Numbered from the stretch's first letter, positions 33,363-45,110 are shown. The stretch is 64,000 bases of DNA from Euptelea pleiosperma (GCA_035048495.1 CM068551.1:10479248-10543247); one strand, 5' to 3'. The notes: a model not told the origin generated them from the letters alone. Numbers and translations: made by a program.

Positions 33363-36300
33363 TTAAAACCCTTGAAATGTTTAACTGACTACAGATTTCT
33401 AATCGGACATCTATTTTTTAGCCTGTCTCATCCAGCATATTTGTTTTAATACAATAGAAGTGTTGTAATAGGTTTCGGGAGATTCAGACCTCGTTTGCCC
33501 GATTTGGGCGTCGTCGTCCTAAATTTGACTTAACTTAAAACCTATAAATGCCTAAACATATAACAGACTACAGATTCCTAACCGGACATCCGTATTTTGG
33601 CCCGTCTTTTTCAGCATATTTGTTTCAATACAATAGAAGGGTTGTAACTAATTTTGGGAGATTCGGACCTCGTTTGCCCGATTTGGGCGTCGGAGTCCTA
33701 AATTTGACTTAACTTAAAACCTGTAAATGCCTAAACCTATAACTGACTATAGATTCTTAACTGGACATCTGTTTTTTAGCCCGTCTCTCCCAGCATATTT
33801 GTTTTAATACAATAAAAGTGTTGTAATAGGTTTCGAGAGATTCAGACCTCGTTTGCCCAATTTGGACGTCAAGGTCCTAAATTTGACTTAACTTAAAACC
33901 TGTAAGTACTTAAACCTATAACTGACTACAGATTTCTAACCGAACATCTCTTTTTTACCCCATCTCTTCCAGCGTATTTGTTTCAACACAATAGAAGTGT
34001 TGTAATAGGTTTCGGGAGATTCGGACCACGTTTGCCCGATTTGGGCGTCGGAGTCCTAAATTTCACTTAACTTAAAACTTGTAAATGCCTAAACCTATAA
34101 TTGACTACAGATTCCTAACCGGACATTTGTTTTTTACCTCGTCTCTTCCAGTATATTTGTTTCAACACAATAGAAGTGTTGTAACAAATTTTGGGAGATT
34201 CGAACCTCGTTTGCCCGATTTGGATATCGAGGTCCTAAATTTGACTTAACTTAAAACCTGTAAATGCTTAAACCTATAACTGACTACAGATTCCTAACCG
34301 GACATCTATTTTTTACCCCGTCTCTTTCAGCATATTTGTTTTAACATAATAGAAGTGTTGTAACAAATTTTGGGGAGATTTGAACCTCATTTGCCCGATT
34401 TGGACATCGAGGTCCTAAATTTGACTTAACTTAAAACTTGTAAATGCTTAAACCTATAATTGACTACAGATTCCTAACCGGACATCTATTTTTTACCCCA
34501 TCTTTTCCAGCATAGTTGTTTCAACACAATAGAAGTGTTGTAATAGGTTTTGGGAGATTCGGACCTCGTTTGCCTGATTTGGACGTCGATGTCCTAAATT
34601 TGACTTAACTTAAAACCTATAAATGCCTAAACCTATAACTGACTACAGATTCCTAACCGGACATTTATTTTTTACCCCGTCTAACAAATTTCGGGAGATT
34701 CGGCCTCGTTTGCCCGATTTGGACGTCGAAGTCCTAAATTTGACTTAACTTAAAACCTATAAATGCTTAAACTTATAACTGAAAACAGATTCCTAACCGG
34801 ACATCTATTTTTTACCCCGTCTCTTCCAGCATATTTGTTTCAACACAATAGAAGTGTTATAATAAATTTTGGGAGATTCAGACCTCGTTTGCCCGATTTG
34901 GATGTCGATGTCTTAAATTTGACTTAACTTAAAACTTGTAAGTACTTAAACCTATAACTGACTATAGATTCCTAACCGGATATCTATTTTTTACCCCGTC
35001 TCTTCCAGCATATTTGTTTCAACAAAATAAAAGTGTTGTAACAGGTTTTAGGAGATTCGGACCTCGTTTGCCCGATTTGGGCGTCGGAGTCCTAAATTTG
35101 ACTTAACTTAAAACTTGTAAATGTCTAAACCTATAACTGACTACAGATTCCTAACTGGACATCTGTTTTTTACCTCGTCTCTTTCAGCATTTTTGTTTCA
35201 ATACAATAGAAGTGTTGTAATAAATATTGAGAGATTCGGACCTCGTTTGCCCGATTTGGACGTCGATGTCCTAAATTTGACTAAACTTAAAACCTATAAA
35301 TGCTTAAACCTCTAACTGACTACAGATTCCTAACCGGACATCTATTTTTTACCCCGTCTCTTTCAGCATATTTGTTTCAATACAATAGAAGTGTTGTAAC
35401 AAATTTCAGGGAGATTCAGACCTCGTTTGTCCGATTTGGACGTCGAGGTCCTAAATTTGACTTAACTTAAAACTTGTAAATGCTTAAACCTATAACTGAC
35501 TACAGATTTCTAACCGGACATCTGTTTTTTACCCTGTCTTTTCCAGCATATTTGTTTCAACACAATAGAAGTGTTGTAATAGGTTTCAGGAGATTCGGAC
35601 CTCGTTTGCCCGATTTGGACGTCGATGTCCTAAATTTGACTTAACTTAAAACCTGTAAATACCTAAACCTATAACTGACTACAGATTCCTAACCGGACAT
35701 CTGTTTGTTACCCCGTCTCTTCTAGTATATTTGTTTCAACACAATAGAAGTGTTGTAATAAATTTTAAGAGATTCGGACATCGTTTGCCAGATTTGGACG
35801 TTGAAGTCCCAAATTTGACTTAACTTAAAACCTGTAAATGCTTAAACCTATAATTGACTACAGATTCCTAACCGAACATCTGTTTTTTACCCCGTCTCTT
35901 CCAACATATTTGTTTCAACACAATAGAAGTGTTGTAATAGGTTTCGGGAGATTTGGACCTCGTTTTCCCGATTTGGACGTCGATGTCCTAAATTTGACTT
36001 AACTTAAAACCTGTAAATGCCTAAACCTATAACTGACTACAAATTCCTAAACGGACATCTGTTTTTTACCCCGTCTCTTCCAACATATTTGTTTCAACAC
36101 AATAGAAATGTTGTAACAAATTTCAGGAGATTCAAACCTCGTTTGCCCGATTTGGACGTCGAGGTCCTAAATTTGACTTAACTTAAAACTTGTAAATGCT
36201 TAAACCTATAACTGACTACAGATTCTTAATTGGACATCTGTTTTTTACCTCGTCTCTTCCATCATATTTGTTTCAATACAATAAAAGTGTTGTAACAGGT

Positions 36301-36548
36301 TTCGAGAGATTCGGACCTCGTTTGCCCAATTTGGACGTCGATGTCCTAAATTTGACTTAACTTAAAACTTGTAAATGCCTAAACCTATAACTGGCTACAG
36401 ATTCCTAACCGGACATCTGTTTTTTACCCCATCTCTTCCAACATATTTGCTTCAATACGATAGAAGTGTTGTAATAGGTTTCGAGAGATTCGGACCTCGT
36501 TTGCCTGATTTGGGCGTCGAGGTCCTAAATTTGACTTAACTTAAAACT
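33363..36548. repeat. 180-bp tandem array inside the CACTA element
   Basis: About 17 consecutive units of roughly 180 bp. Each has AACCTATAACTGACTACAGA, CCGGACATCTGTTTTTTACC, CAACACAATAGAAGTGTTG and CCTCGTTTGCCCGATTTGG. One unit near 34681 has lost about 60 bp. The length of 3.2 kb and the period near 180 bp resemble plant satellite DNA. It is non-coding; occasional 60-70-residue frames are by-products. Confidence 0.95.
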
Positions 36549-36599
36549 TCATTTTGAGTACTTAAATACAACAATCATATCTCATAAATATAGATATAC

Positions 36600-38320
36600 C
36601 TGATCATCATTTGCATCGTCGGACTGATGCTGGTCTTGACTCGGAGGCAGTATGTTAGCTGATTGCATGGAGCGAAAAAATGCAACCATCTGCTCTTGCA
36701 CCATCCTACTCACTTGCTCCTGCATCTAAGATTCGGCTTGCTGATGCATCTCCTCCTATTTTTGCATCTGCTCCTGCAACTTTTGCATTTACTCTTGCAT
36801 TTGCGACTGCATCTATTGAAACTCATTTTGAAGAGCCTTATAACTTGGAACTGGATGAGCTAAATGATGAGCCAAAGACCGAAGTCGGCGTCGGGCCTAG
36901 ACCAAAGCCGTACCCGTCCATGTCGCTCTAGGGGCATCACGCTGGTATAAATCTCGTCAGCTGTAAGTGCAGGAGTAAAACTCTCACCACTCTCTGACAC
37001 TCAACTCTGTGAAAGCTCTTTAAATTTAGACTGCATTCAAAACAAATTAGTTAGTAGAAGACAATTATATTTTTATTTAAAATAAACATCTTATGTACCA
37101 TGATATCAACAGATGTAGAATCAACTGGCGACCCATCTTTTCTAAGATGGGTTTGGAAGAATAAGTCAACTTGACTTGGTGTAGTACCCGTCTGTTCTAC
37201 TCTGAGCCTATTCTTGAATAAAAAATATATAAATTATTAAACAATAACAGGTCAAAGTAACTTAAAAAAACAAGCAGTGATATATTGAAATCATATACGC
37301 ACCTCCTCATCTCGTGACTCGCAAAACTCTTCGTGCCCCCGGTATGGTCTGCTTACTATGGTTCGCCTTATTTTGGTTTGACATTGCCTACAACAAATTC
37401 AATGTCATGACATAGAAAATGGTTAATGAAATTTTATTTTTGAAATACTTGAAACTCATCACTACTCTAGTATACGACTAGAGAGGCCCAATCAGCGTCT
37501 GAGATGCCTATGGGTTTATTTAGTAATCGAAGCTCATTCGTGTCCATGGCATCATAATTTTTCTTCAAATCATTCCTCCAATTGCTGTATTTAGTACCCA
37601 TTGACTGCATGACCCACGGTCTGTGGTCATCGCTGATATCAACTTGTTGCTGAAACGTTAAGCAACAATACTGTTAAAAATCGCATCATTTACTAAAAGT
37701 GAAAATAGATAATAACTAAGTAAAAAATCACGTCATCTACATTTACTTTTTGCCACATCCTCTCCTTCGCGTCATCAAGAATGTTAGACCATCTCTTTAA
37801 CTGCAATGAAGCATGACCAGAATGCCTAACAACTATCCACAACACTTGTCCAAATGAACGAGCCCCATCACCTACAGGTTGGCCTAGTTCATTCCATTCA
37901 ATTTGCATTTTTTGGCCAAATGGAATGCAAAAATGACCCACTCCTCGTGTGGGCTCTCTCCTCCGAACGCTAGTAGAAGCTATTTCAAAAATTAAACAAA
38001 AATAGGTCAATGACTATACAAAATTTATAACATCAAACAATAATATCAGCAACTTATATCATACCAGCGTTATCAGGCATTGACTGTAGGGCTGGTGATG
38101 AGGCTGGCGATGGAACTGCCACTAGCGATGGGGCTAGCACTGGGGATGGGGCTAGCACTAGGGATGGGGCTGACGATGGGGATGGGGATGGGGATGGGGC
38201 TGGCACTGGGGATGGGGATGGGGATGGGGCTGGCAATGAGCTTGGCACTGTCGATGGGGCCGACACTGTCAATGGGGCTCTCGATGTAGTCTTCCTAGAC
38301 ACTTTATTTTGTCGAGGCAT
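36600..38320 (-). CDS. Plant transposase of the Ptta/En/Spm family (Transposase_24-like)
   Basis: The accessory DNA-binding type protein of CACTA elements (the TNPA side), thought to bind subterminal repeats. Exon 1 is 38320-38065 (MPRQNKVSRKTTSRAP, then a Pro/Ser/Ala repeat tract) with donor GTATGA. Exon 2 starts at 37979 and carries WNELGQPVGDGARSFGQVLW and MWQKVNV, the conserved core. Further - strand exons follow: DDHRPWVMQSMGTKYSNWRN with PIGISDADWASLV (about 37660-37470), RTIVSRPYRGHEEFCESRDE (37390-37305), and PSQVDLFFQTHLRKDGSPVD (37200-37100). The last part (37030-36600) ends in a Lys/Arg- and Met/Gln-rich tail near the 180-bp array. Exon borders after exon 2 are approximate. Several joins are in frame, so this part may be intact. 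Confidence 0.75.
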
Positions 38321-38419
38321 ATCTAAATTATTGTACGAATAATATTAGACCATATATGCACGAATAATATTGACAGAATAAATCAATGTAGAAGAACTCA
38401 ATTACATTAATCAAACTCG

Positions 38420-38691
38420 CATATCATCACCCTCGTCAGCCTCATCACTCATATATTCATTATCATACTCCCTATGGTACAACCAGACGGTATAATCCGA
38501 TATTATCCCAATCAATACTTGGTCTCAATATACTTCTAGTCAATCTTTAGAAACGCATGACAACATTTTTTACATGGACACTTGATCTTATCTCCGTACT
38601 CTGAACGAGAAAATACAAAATCTAAGAATTGTCCTACTCCGTTTAGATACTCGGGGCTATTTCTTGGCTTCCCAACCCAACTTTTATCCAT
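38420..38691 (-). pseudogene. N-terminal stub of TNP2-type CACTA transposase
   Basis: MDKSWVGKPRNSPEYLNGVG at 38691, followed by CPCKKCCHAF and, after stops, TVWLYHREYDNEYMSD. This is the transposase-associated N-terminal domain of CACTA transposases (with its CxCxxCC cluster). The large catalytic domain that should follow is missing, since the next gene starts at 38320. The piece is a relic with in-frame stops near 38540 and 38520. Confidence 0.78.
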
Positions 38692-38699
38692 CGGCATAT

Positions 38700-39261
38700 C
38701 TCCTTCAAAATGACGCCACCTTCAACCGAAATTAAGCACGTTGTCACACACAACTCAAATGCACATGCATCATGCTTCCTATCTCTTCTCCAAAGGGTGG
38801 GTTGATCATATCCCATTTAAGAATGCATAATCTCTGGTACACTCAATAGCCAAGTGATTATTTCTCTTTGAAAGAAAATTTTGACAACATTTCCCCATAG
38901 TTCTCCAAGTACATGACTTAGACTAGGGACAAACATGTCACCTTGTCTAAATATGTACCCAGAGAACAAGAGGATTGCTCGCCGAAATTGTCATACAAAT
39001 GGAAATAACCACTTTAACTACTGACTGTACCAGAGATTATGCATTTCCAAACTGTCCAAAGAGATAATTCAAGAATCAACAACAGACAATTACTCATTAT
39101 TACCAAAAAGACAAAAAAGTTGTTCACTTGAATTTAGTCTCAAATGAGAACCAAATGTCATAGTTTACAACTAATGTATCCCAAATAGGTGATAAGTCAC
39201 ATAATTGTCACAAAGTGATTCTTGAACGGGAGATCTAAGGTTTAATGCATATATATGCATG

Positions 39262-39293
<32 letters not shown>

Positions 39294-40300
39294 ATAATTC
39301 ACATTTATAAACAACATAAAATTAAGATAAATTAACAATTATTAACTAAGAACAAATATAAATAATGACAAAAATCCAATCGAATATCTAGAAAAAAAGA
39401 TGTGCTATATAAATCAAATATAACAGAAACACTTAATTTGGAATTAGTTACTTTGTCTAATAATGAAGTATTGTTAGACCGTAGAAGATGATAATGAAGT
39501 ATTGATAGACCCTCGAAGATGATAATGCAAGCTTTGGAATGAAAAAAAATCAACTTTTTATTTAATCTAATAATCTCCCATTTATCAAGAAATGATTACC
39601 CCTTTGTCATTGAAGGACAGAAGGTGCTGTTATGAAATAATTTAGTGGTTTACTAATTTGATGTATCATTTAACTCTTGCTGCCACCCTAGTGCTAAGAA
39701 TATTTCTACCAACATATATACATTACAAAATCTATTCCATTAGGCTAACGATGAATATGGAAAGACGCATACTTATAAAAATAAAAATATAAAATATAAA
39801 AAGACACATGAGAATAGGAGAATAAAACCCAATGATGAATAAAAACAAGATACACGAGAATAAAAGAAATGCAAAACAAGTAGGCTAATGATGAATCTAA
39901 AAAGATACACAAGAATAGAATATAGGCAAAATATCTGTTAAGGCGAGTATAAACTTATCCTTATTTTGTGTAGAAAAAGAACAATACAATAAGAAATGAC
40001 CATGTGAAGCCACTCAGTTTATCCTTCAGACCCGCTGTTGGACTTTGCGCACCCTTAATTGGATTGCTTGAGATAAGAACGAGCACATATATTTTGTATT
40101 CCATAATGATAAACCTTAATGCAAGCAATTCTTTGTTATTAATTATGGGTTCCAACATTTTGTAAATACTTGTGAACATACAAGCTTCCTTGGAAAATGT
40201 GTTGATAAATAGTGTTGAGCTTTACTTGATTATCATACATCCTTACGGTTAGTATCCACTAAAATCAGCCATTGATTCACCAAAAATCAGCCATTGATTC
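38700..40300. other. 5' region of the CACTA element, no further gene seen
   Basis: AT-rich. It holds a (GT)n microsatellite (39263-39292). I find no catalytic transposase motif here on either strand. Confidence 0.5.
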
Positions 40301-40364
40301 ATCTTCTATATGGGTACACCAAAATGGGTGTCAAAAATGTGTTCTCAGGTGCAATCAGTCAGCC

Positions 40365-41000
40365 ATTTAAGGCATGGGTCGGGCTCCATTGATAGATCTA
40401 AAATGACAGGGACACAATATAAGCCACGTGGCACACTGTTACAGGACTCAGACCATATGGATGTTTGTCCTATCCCATGGTGGACCTACAAACCAAAAAT
40501 CAGCCTGATTAGTGATTTATAGGCTTTGGATTGGACTTATTTTCATGGGTTGATCTCAACTGTGGGAATTTGAGCAGTATTTGAGGTACAAAGATGCAAC
40601 ACTTATTAAATCACTAATCAGGCTAATTTGTGGTTTGTAAGTCCACCATGGGATTGGACTTATTTTCATGGGTTGATCTCAACTGTGAGAATTTGAGGTA
40701 CACAGATGCAACACTTATAAATCACTAATCAGGCTGATTTGTGGTTTGTAAGTCCACCATGGGATTGGACTTATTTTCATGGGTTGATCTCAACCGTGGG
40801 AATTTGAGCAGTATTTGAGGTACAAAGATGCAACACTTATAAATCATAATCAGGCTGATTTGTGGTTTGTAAGTTCACCATGGGATAGGGCAAACATCCG
40901 TATGGTCAGAGTCCTGTAACAGTGTGCCACATGGCTTATATTGTGTCCCTGTCATTTTACCTGTCATTTTATATCTATTAACGGAGCCCAACCCTTAAGG
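40365..41000. mobile_element. Foldback MITE inside the CACTA element
   Basis: Arms 40365-40520 and about 40850-40995 are inverted copies: GGACACAATATAAGCCACGT, CAGGACTCAGACCATATGGA and CCATGGTGGACCTACAAACC recur on the opposite strand. Between the arms are three tandem units of about 125 bp containing GGACTTATTTTCATGGGTTG. No coding capacity. The same words recur in the element at 43225-44780, so the two are related. Confidence 0.75.
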
Positions 41001-41535
41001 CAATTACCACGGACTATGCACATGGAAACAACTCCAATCCAACGCTCAGAAATCACTAATCAGCTTGATCGGAGGGTTTAAAATTTGGAGAAGGTAGACT
41101 TACAGACCAAAAATTAGCTTGATCAGAGATTTCTAAGCGTTGGATTGTAGTTGTTTTCAAGGGTTTTATCCCTAAACCCTCAAAAGAGGGTTTCAAAACT
41201 AACAGGGGTTAGAGATTATGAATCAGGGTGATTTTTGCTGTATATATCCACTAAGGAGTGGTAAAAACAACCATGCGGCCATATGGGGAAGGTGAGATAA
41301 GAAAAAAAATCAAAAAACCATAAAAACATACCTGTTACAGCTTGGACGAACAACGGAAGACGAACGGAGGACGGCGACGGCGACAAACGAACGGAGGACT
41401 CGTGGCGACAGACGAATGGAGCACTCCGATGGAGGAGAGGGCAAAGGGGGTTTCGCACAGTAGAGCTAGAGGAGAAGGGGTTTTCACGCTGTTGCGAAAA
41501 CCCAATTTTTTTTTTATATACCCGACCTTATAGTG

Positions 41536-41790
41536 ACAACAAGCACTTGACCCTCGCTAAAACATATATATAGCAACGGCAGAAGCAGTCGGTAAATATA
41601 TCTTATAACGAGGGTGGGTCAGGATCTGGCCGTCGCTATAATATTATTTAGCGACAGATTTTATCTGGCCGTCACTATAGAACTGTATTTTTGGGCGCCA
41701 AAACCCTGTACTGACGGTTGGGTATTTTACCGTCGCTATATGTATATTTAGAGATGGTTTTGCTTGGCCGTCGCTATAAGTCAAATTTCT
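41536..41790. repeat. CACTA subterminal repeats, right end
   Basis: Repeated GGCCGTCGCTATA-type words matching the left end, running up to the terminal TAGTG at 41793-41797. Confidence 0.8.
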
Positions 41791-41800
41791 TATAGTGTGA

Positions 41801-42165
41801 CTAAGGTTGGAAGTTGTATTTGCAACGGTGCTGCGTAAGTAACTTTTGTTTCGATTAATTTTTCAGTTAGTGATACTTTCCGTCTGGACATGGTCCCGTG
41901 GTTTTTCCTTGGTTAAGGTTTCCACGTAAAAATCTTTTGTCTTGTATGATTGTTTGTTTGTATTCCACTATCTATCTTGATTAGACCAAACAACGAAAAG
42001 AAAATATACCACGGAGGTATATTCGATTTGAGTCGGTTGCGATAATCTTTTATCAAACAACTAAGGCATGCGATTTTGTTCCCCTACCATAGACCAGTAA
42101 AATTGTGTAGGTATAATTAAAATTCAAATACCTAATCAACCCCCCCCCCCTTCTAGGTATATTGG
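41801..42165 (+). mobile_element. 3' part of the SIRE-like LTR interrupted by CACTA
   Basis: Continuation of 31640-32495 after the CACTA element. It carries a run of ten C followed by TTCTAGG at 42139-42157, as in the U5 end of this LTR class. Confidence 0.55.
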
Positions 42166-42269
42166 ATTAAAGAGAACGGACCGGTGTTTTTTCAATCCTC
42201 AAGCAAAACCTAATTCTTCTTGTTGCAATCCTCACTGACTGAGCTCAACCCTTAGCAATAAAAGAAACG

Positions 42270-42500
42270 ATGAAAGCCACTTTCAAGGCCTACCGTATGG
42301 TTTTGCTTGCTGGAGAAAGCAACAACCGATTCTTTTCCACATCAAATTACAAGATGATTGAAGAGAACTATGAGAGCCTCAAGCGCGTCTTTTGTACATT
42401 TGAGGAGGTAAAGTGGGAGGCTGGTCTATTGCGAGTGGAGGAGAAGAGGGAAGTAGTGAGAACAGGTTCTACTGATTTAGGCATCCACTTGTGGGTTGTG
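42270..42500 (+). pseudogene. Munc13/DUF810 (PATROL1-like) gene fragment
   Basis: The frame AYRMVLLAGESNNRFFSTSN, KMIEENYESLKRVFCTFEE resembles the C-terminal end of plant Munc13-homology (DUF810) proteins such as PATROL1, which act in vesicle traffic to the plasma membrane. Only about 70 residues of a protein of about 1000 are present. The frame then becomes unlike the family (a shift after CTFEE) and runs into GC/GA microsatellites at 42537-42570. I read it as a captured or relic fragment. The family call is from memory of the motif pattern. Confidence 0.5.
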
Positions 42501-42662
42501 AGTTGTGACCGGCTTTGTTACAGAAATTGGTCTATGCGCGCGCGCACGCACACAAAGAGAGAGAGAGAATCATAGCAGCACGCGTAAAAAGTTTTCAACA
42601 GAAAATGCCCTAACTTAATAGGGTATTTTCGTAATAAATAAAATAAGTAAAAAAACAGGGGT

Positions 42663-42715
42663 TTCGAGTGCCCTCACATTTTGTGGGTGCGACTAAAATC
42701 ACCCTAAAGTGGGTA
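42663..42715 (-). repeat. Inverted repeat partner of 31130-31182
   Basis: GAGTGCCCTCACATTTTGTG here is the inverted copy of the left partner. Confidence 0.7.
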
Positions 42716-42807
42716 GGATGGTCACAAATGTTGGACACCCTTTATTATTTTATTTTCACAAAAGAAAAATACCGACAGGTGTTGGGTGTTTAGGGACAAA
42801 TCTAGTA

Positions 42808-42945
42808 TGCAAACACTGTATCCACCATTGAATGCTCCTTGAAAAATGTGTTTTTAATTTATAAAATATTTCCTTTTAAAACATTGAAATAACACATTTT
42901 CCAAGGGACATCCAACCGTATTGACACTGTTTGCATACTTATAAG
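42808..42945. mobile_element. Small foldback MITE
   Basis: Arms near 42808-42862 (AGTATGCAAACACTGT, then CTTGAAAAATGTGTTTTT) and 42885-42942 (inverse: AACACATTTTCCAAGG, ACAGTGTTTGCATACT-type end) around a short AT loop, about 135 bp in all. No coding capacity. Confidence 0.7.
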
Positions 42946-43224
42946 TATGCAAACAATTGCATACTAAGTGAGCCTGGTGTTTAGGGGGAGGGCGTTACTG
43001 CCTTATTGGAAGTTGCCCATGGGCTTCTCGCTGAGCTTGGTTTTGGGCAGGGTCGGGCTCGGTAATTTGAATTGGAGGCTGAGCTTTGGGCCTCGGGCCA
43101 AAGTCGTGGGTTTATTTTTAACCGTGGGTTCGAGTGTTATTTGGGCCTTTGGGGGTACTCAGATGCGACGGTATAGGTCACCAGTCAGGCTGGTTTTTGG
43201 TCTGTGTGTCCACCCAGGGGGAGA

Positions 43225-44780
43225 AATCTATGATACCGACTTCGGTATCAAAATTTTGATGCCGAAGTTCCTCAATTTACCAAGTAGTAGACTTTTTAGG
43301 GCCCACTGACTCCATGAATATTTGGCCCACATCTTGGTGGACCCACACACAAAAAATCAGTATGATTAGTGATTCCTAGCCATTGGATTTGAGTACTTTT
43401 TCATCATGGGGTTGGAACCAACTCATATGCCTGTTCATAAAGCCCATGATGAAAGGTGCTCAAATCCTACGGTTAGAAATCACCAATCACGCTGATTTTT
43501 GGTGTGTGGGTCCACCAAGATGTGGGCCAAATATTCATGGAGACAGTGGGCCCGAAAGAGTCGAAGGTCTGTTTGGTAACTCGGAATTGAGCCGGATTTG
43601 GATTTGTGACTTTGTGTTTGGGAGGACCGAATTCCAGGAATTATATTTCCAATTCCGTGATTTTCCCAGAATTAGAAGTTTTAGGGGGGAGAAGAAACTT
43701 CAAATTCCTGGAATTCTATTTCCGGGCGAAGAGATTTAAAAGAATTTTTTTTTGGGCTCCAACTCTCACGCTCATCACTAGGTGGACGTATAAATAAAAA
43801 ATCAGCAATAATAGTTATTTGAAAGTGTTGGATTAGTGTATTTTTTTTTTTGGTTGATTCTTAACCGTGTGATATCTAACATTATTTGGGATACTTGAAA
43901 CCAAAGGTTAGAAATTTTTAATCACCTTGATTTTTAGCTTGTAGGTTCACCTACGGATGGGACAAACATCCATATGGTTCGTGGTCTCTACTAATGTGCC
44001 ACGTGGCTCATATTGTGGTCCATCATCAACGGATTACAAATTTGTAACCGTTTGATTGATGTCTTTTATGGGTTGATTTTTCATCGTCGGATATATATAG
44101 CATTAGTTGGGGTACAAAGATCCAAGTTGAGAGATAACTAATCAGTCTGATTTTAGTTTGTAAGTCCTCCTAGGGATGTATCTAACTGTTGGATTGGTAT
44201 TTTTTATCAATTAATTTTTAACCATTGGATTTCTAGCATTAGTTGGGATACGAAGATCCAAAGCTTATAAATAACCAACCAACCTTGTTTTTAGTATCTA
44301 GGCACACCTTGGGTTGGTATAAATATCTATATGGTATTAGTGATTTATAACCATTGGATTCGTGTCTTTTATGGGTTGATTTTTAACTATGGGATATCTA
44401 GCATTATTTGGGGTACTCAAATCTAAAGGTTAGAAATAACTAATCAACCTGATTTTTAGTATGTAGGTCCACCTAGGGATGGGATAAACTTCAATACGGT
44501 CTACTCTTTCTAATAATGTGCCACATGGCGCACTCAGAATGTTGTCCATCATTAGTGTTGGATAGAAATTTCAATTATGTTAGATGTCCAAACAGTTAAA
44601 ATTAGAATTCATTGGGAATTCCAAGTAATTTCCCCAGTGCAACTAAACAAAATTTCAATTCTTTGAATTCCAATTCTTAGAAATCACAAATCTTGAAATT
44701 CTATTTTCAATTCCAAATCGGTGTCCTGTTGCCAAACACTTCCCGCATCAAAAATTTGACACCGAAGTCGGTATCAAAGA
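43225..44780. mobile_element. Composite element with terminal inverted repeats
   Basis: GATACCGACTTCGGTATCAA at 43230 recurs inverted at about 44752-44778 (GACACCGAAGTCGGTATCAA). Inside there is a foldback (arms about 43300-43400 and 43450-43550, sharing AATATTTGGCCCACATCTTG). There is also a second inverted pair (CTGTTTGGTAACTCGGAATT near 43569, partner near 44705-44745), and four loose tandem units of about 120-160 bp at 43850-44540 with TAGCATTAGTTGGG-type words. No protein seen. It ends about 330 bp before the SPPL start codon. Confidence 0.65.
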
Positions 44781-44879
44781 ACAGCCCCACCCAGGGATGG
44801 CCAAACAGTTACATAGATTTGTCCATCATTCATATGGTCCGTGGTCTCTAAGAGTATGCCACGTGGCTCACAGGGACGT

Positions 44880-45110
44880 CCGTCAGCAAAGATTTATGTA
44901 GAAATCACCCAACCGCGGTTCCTCTAGCAGTCTTCTCAAGTTCCAAGTCTCAAGTTTCTCAACTTCTCCGTTAATGCGGTGCAGAAGATCGTGGAAAAGA
45001 AAAAGAGAAAAGGCCGACCGCATTCGCGGGATTCGCAGCTTTCAGGGAGAAGAAAAAACGAAGGAAATCCTCCCTCTCTCTGTCTAGGGTTTTAGCTGAA
45101 TCTTGCCGCC
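44880..45110 (+). promoter_or_regulatory. Putative 5' UTR / proximal promoter of the SPPL gene
   Basis: A mixed GA- and CT-rich leader ends in CTCTCTGTCTAGGGTTTTAG and the start context GCCGCCATGG at 45105-45114, a strong plant initiation context. No clear TATA box lies at the usual distance. The composite MITE at 43225-44780 lies just upstream and may be part of the promoter. Confidence 0.4.

Larger units (their letters stand above)
32496..41797 (-). mobile_element. CACTA (En/Spm-type) transposon, internally deleted
   Basis: Starts CACTACAGGAAA and ends TTTCTTATAGTG, so the terminal inverted repeats begin CACTA(C/T)A(G/A)GAAA. The flanks are TGG and TGA, an imperfect 3-bp target duplication. 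Subterminal regions carry many GCCGTCGCTATA-type repeats in both orientations, the usual binding sites of the TNPA-type protein. Genes lie on the - strand: a TNP2 N-terminal stub (about 38420-38691) and a Transposase_24-type gene (36600-38320). The catalytic domain of the transposase is absent, so the copy is non-autonomous. Confidence 0.9.

Noticed and set aside
33363..36548. CRISPR-like repeat array
   Set aside because: The whole 180-bp unit is conserved, with no repeat-spacer alternation; it is a tandem satellite-type array in a plant transposon.
36663..36931. Leu/His-rich open frames on the + strand
   Set aside because: They are the complement of the coding tail of the CACTA accessory gene, whose - strand frame has family motifs.
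38054..38320. Pro/Ser-rich frame taken alone as a cell-wall-like protein, and the complementary Gly/Met-rich frame
   Set aside because: The - strand frame is exon 1 of the CACTA accessory gene with a proper donor; the + strand frame is its shadow.
42530..42575. Coding end of the DUF810 fragment
   Set aside because: The last 30 residues are translation of CG and GA microsatellites.
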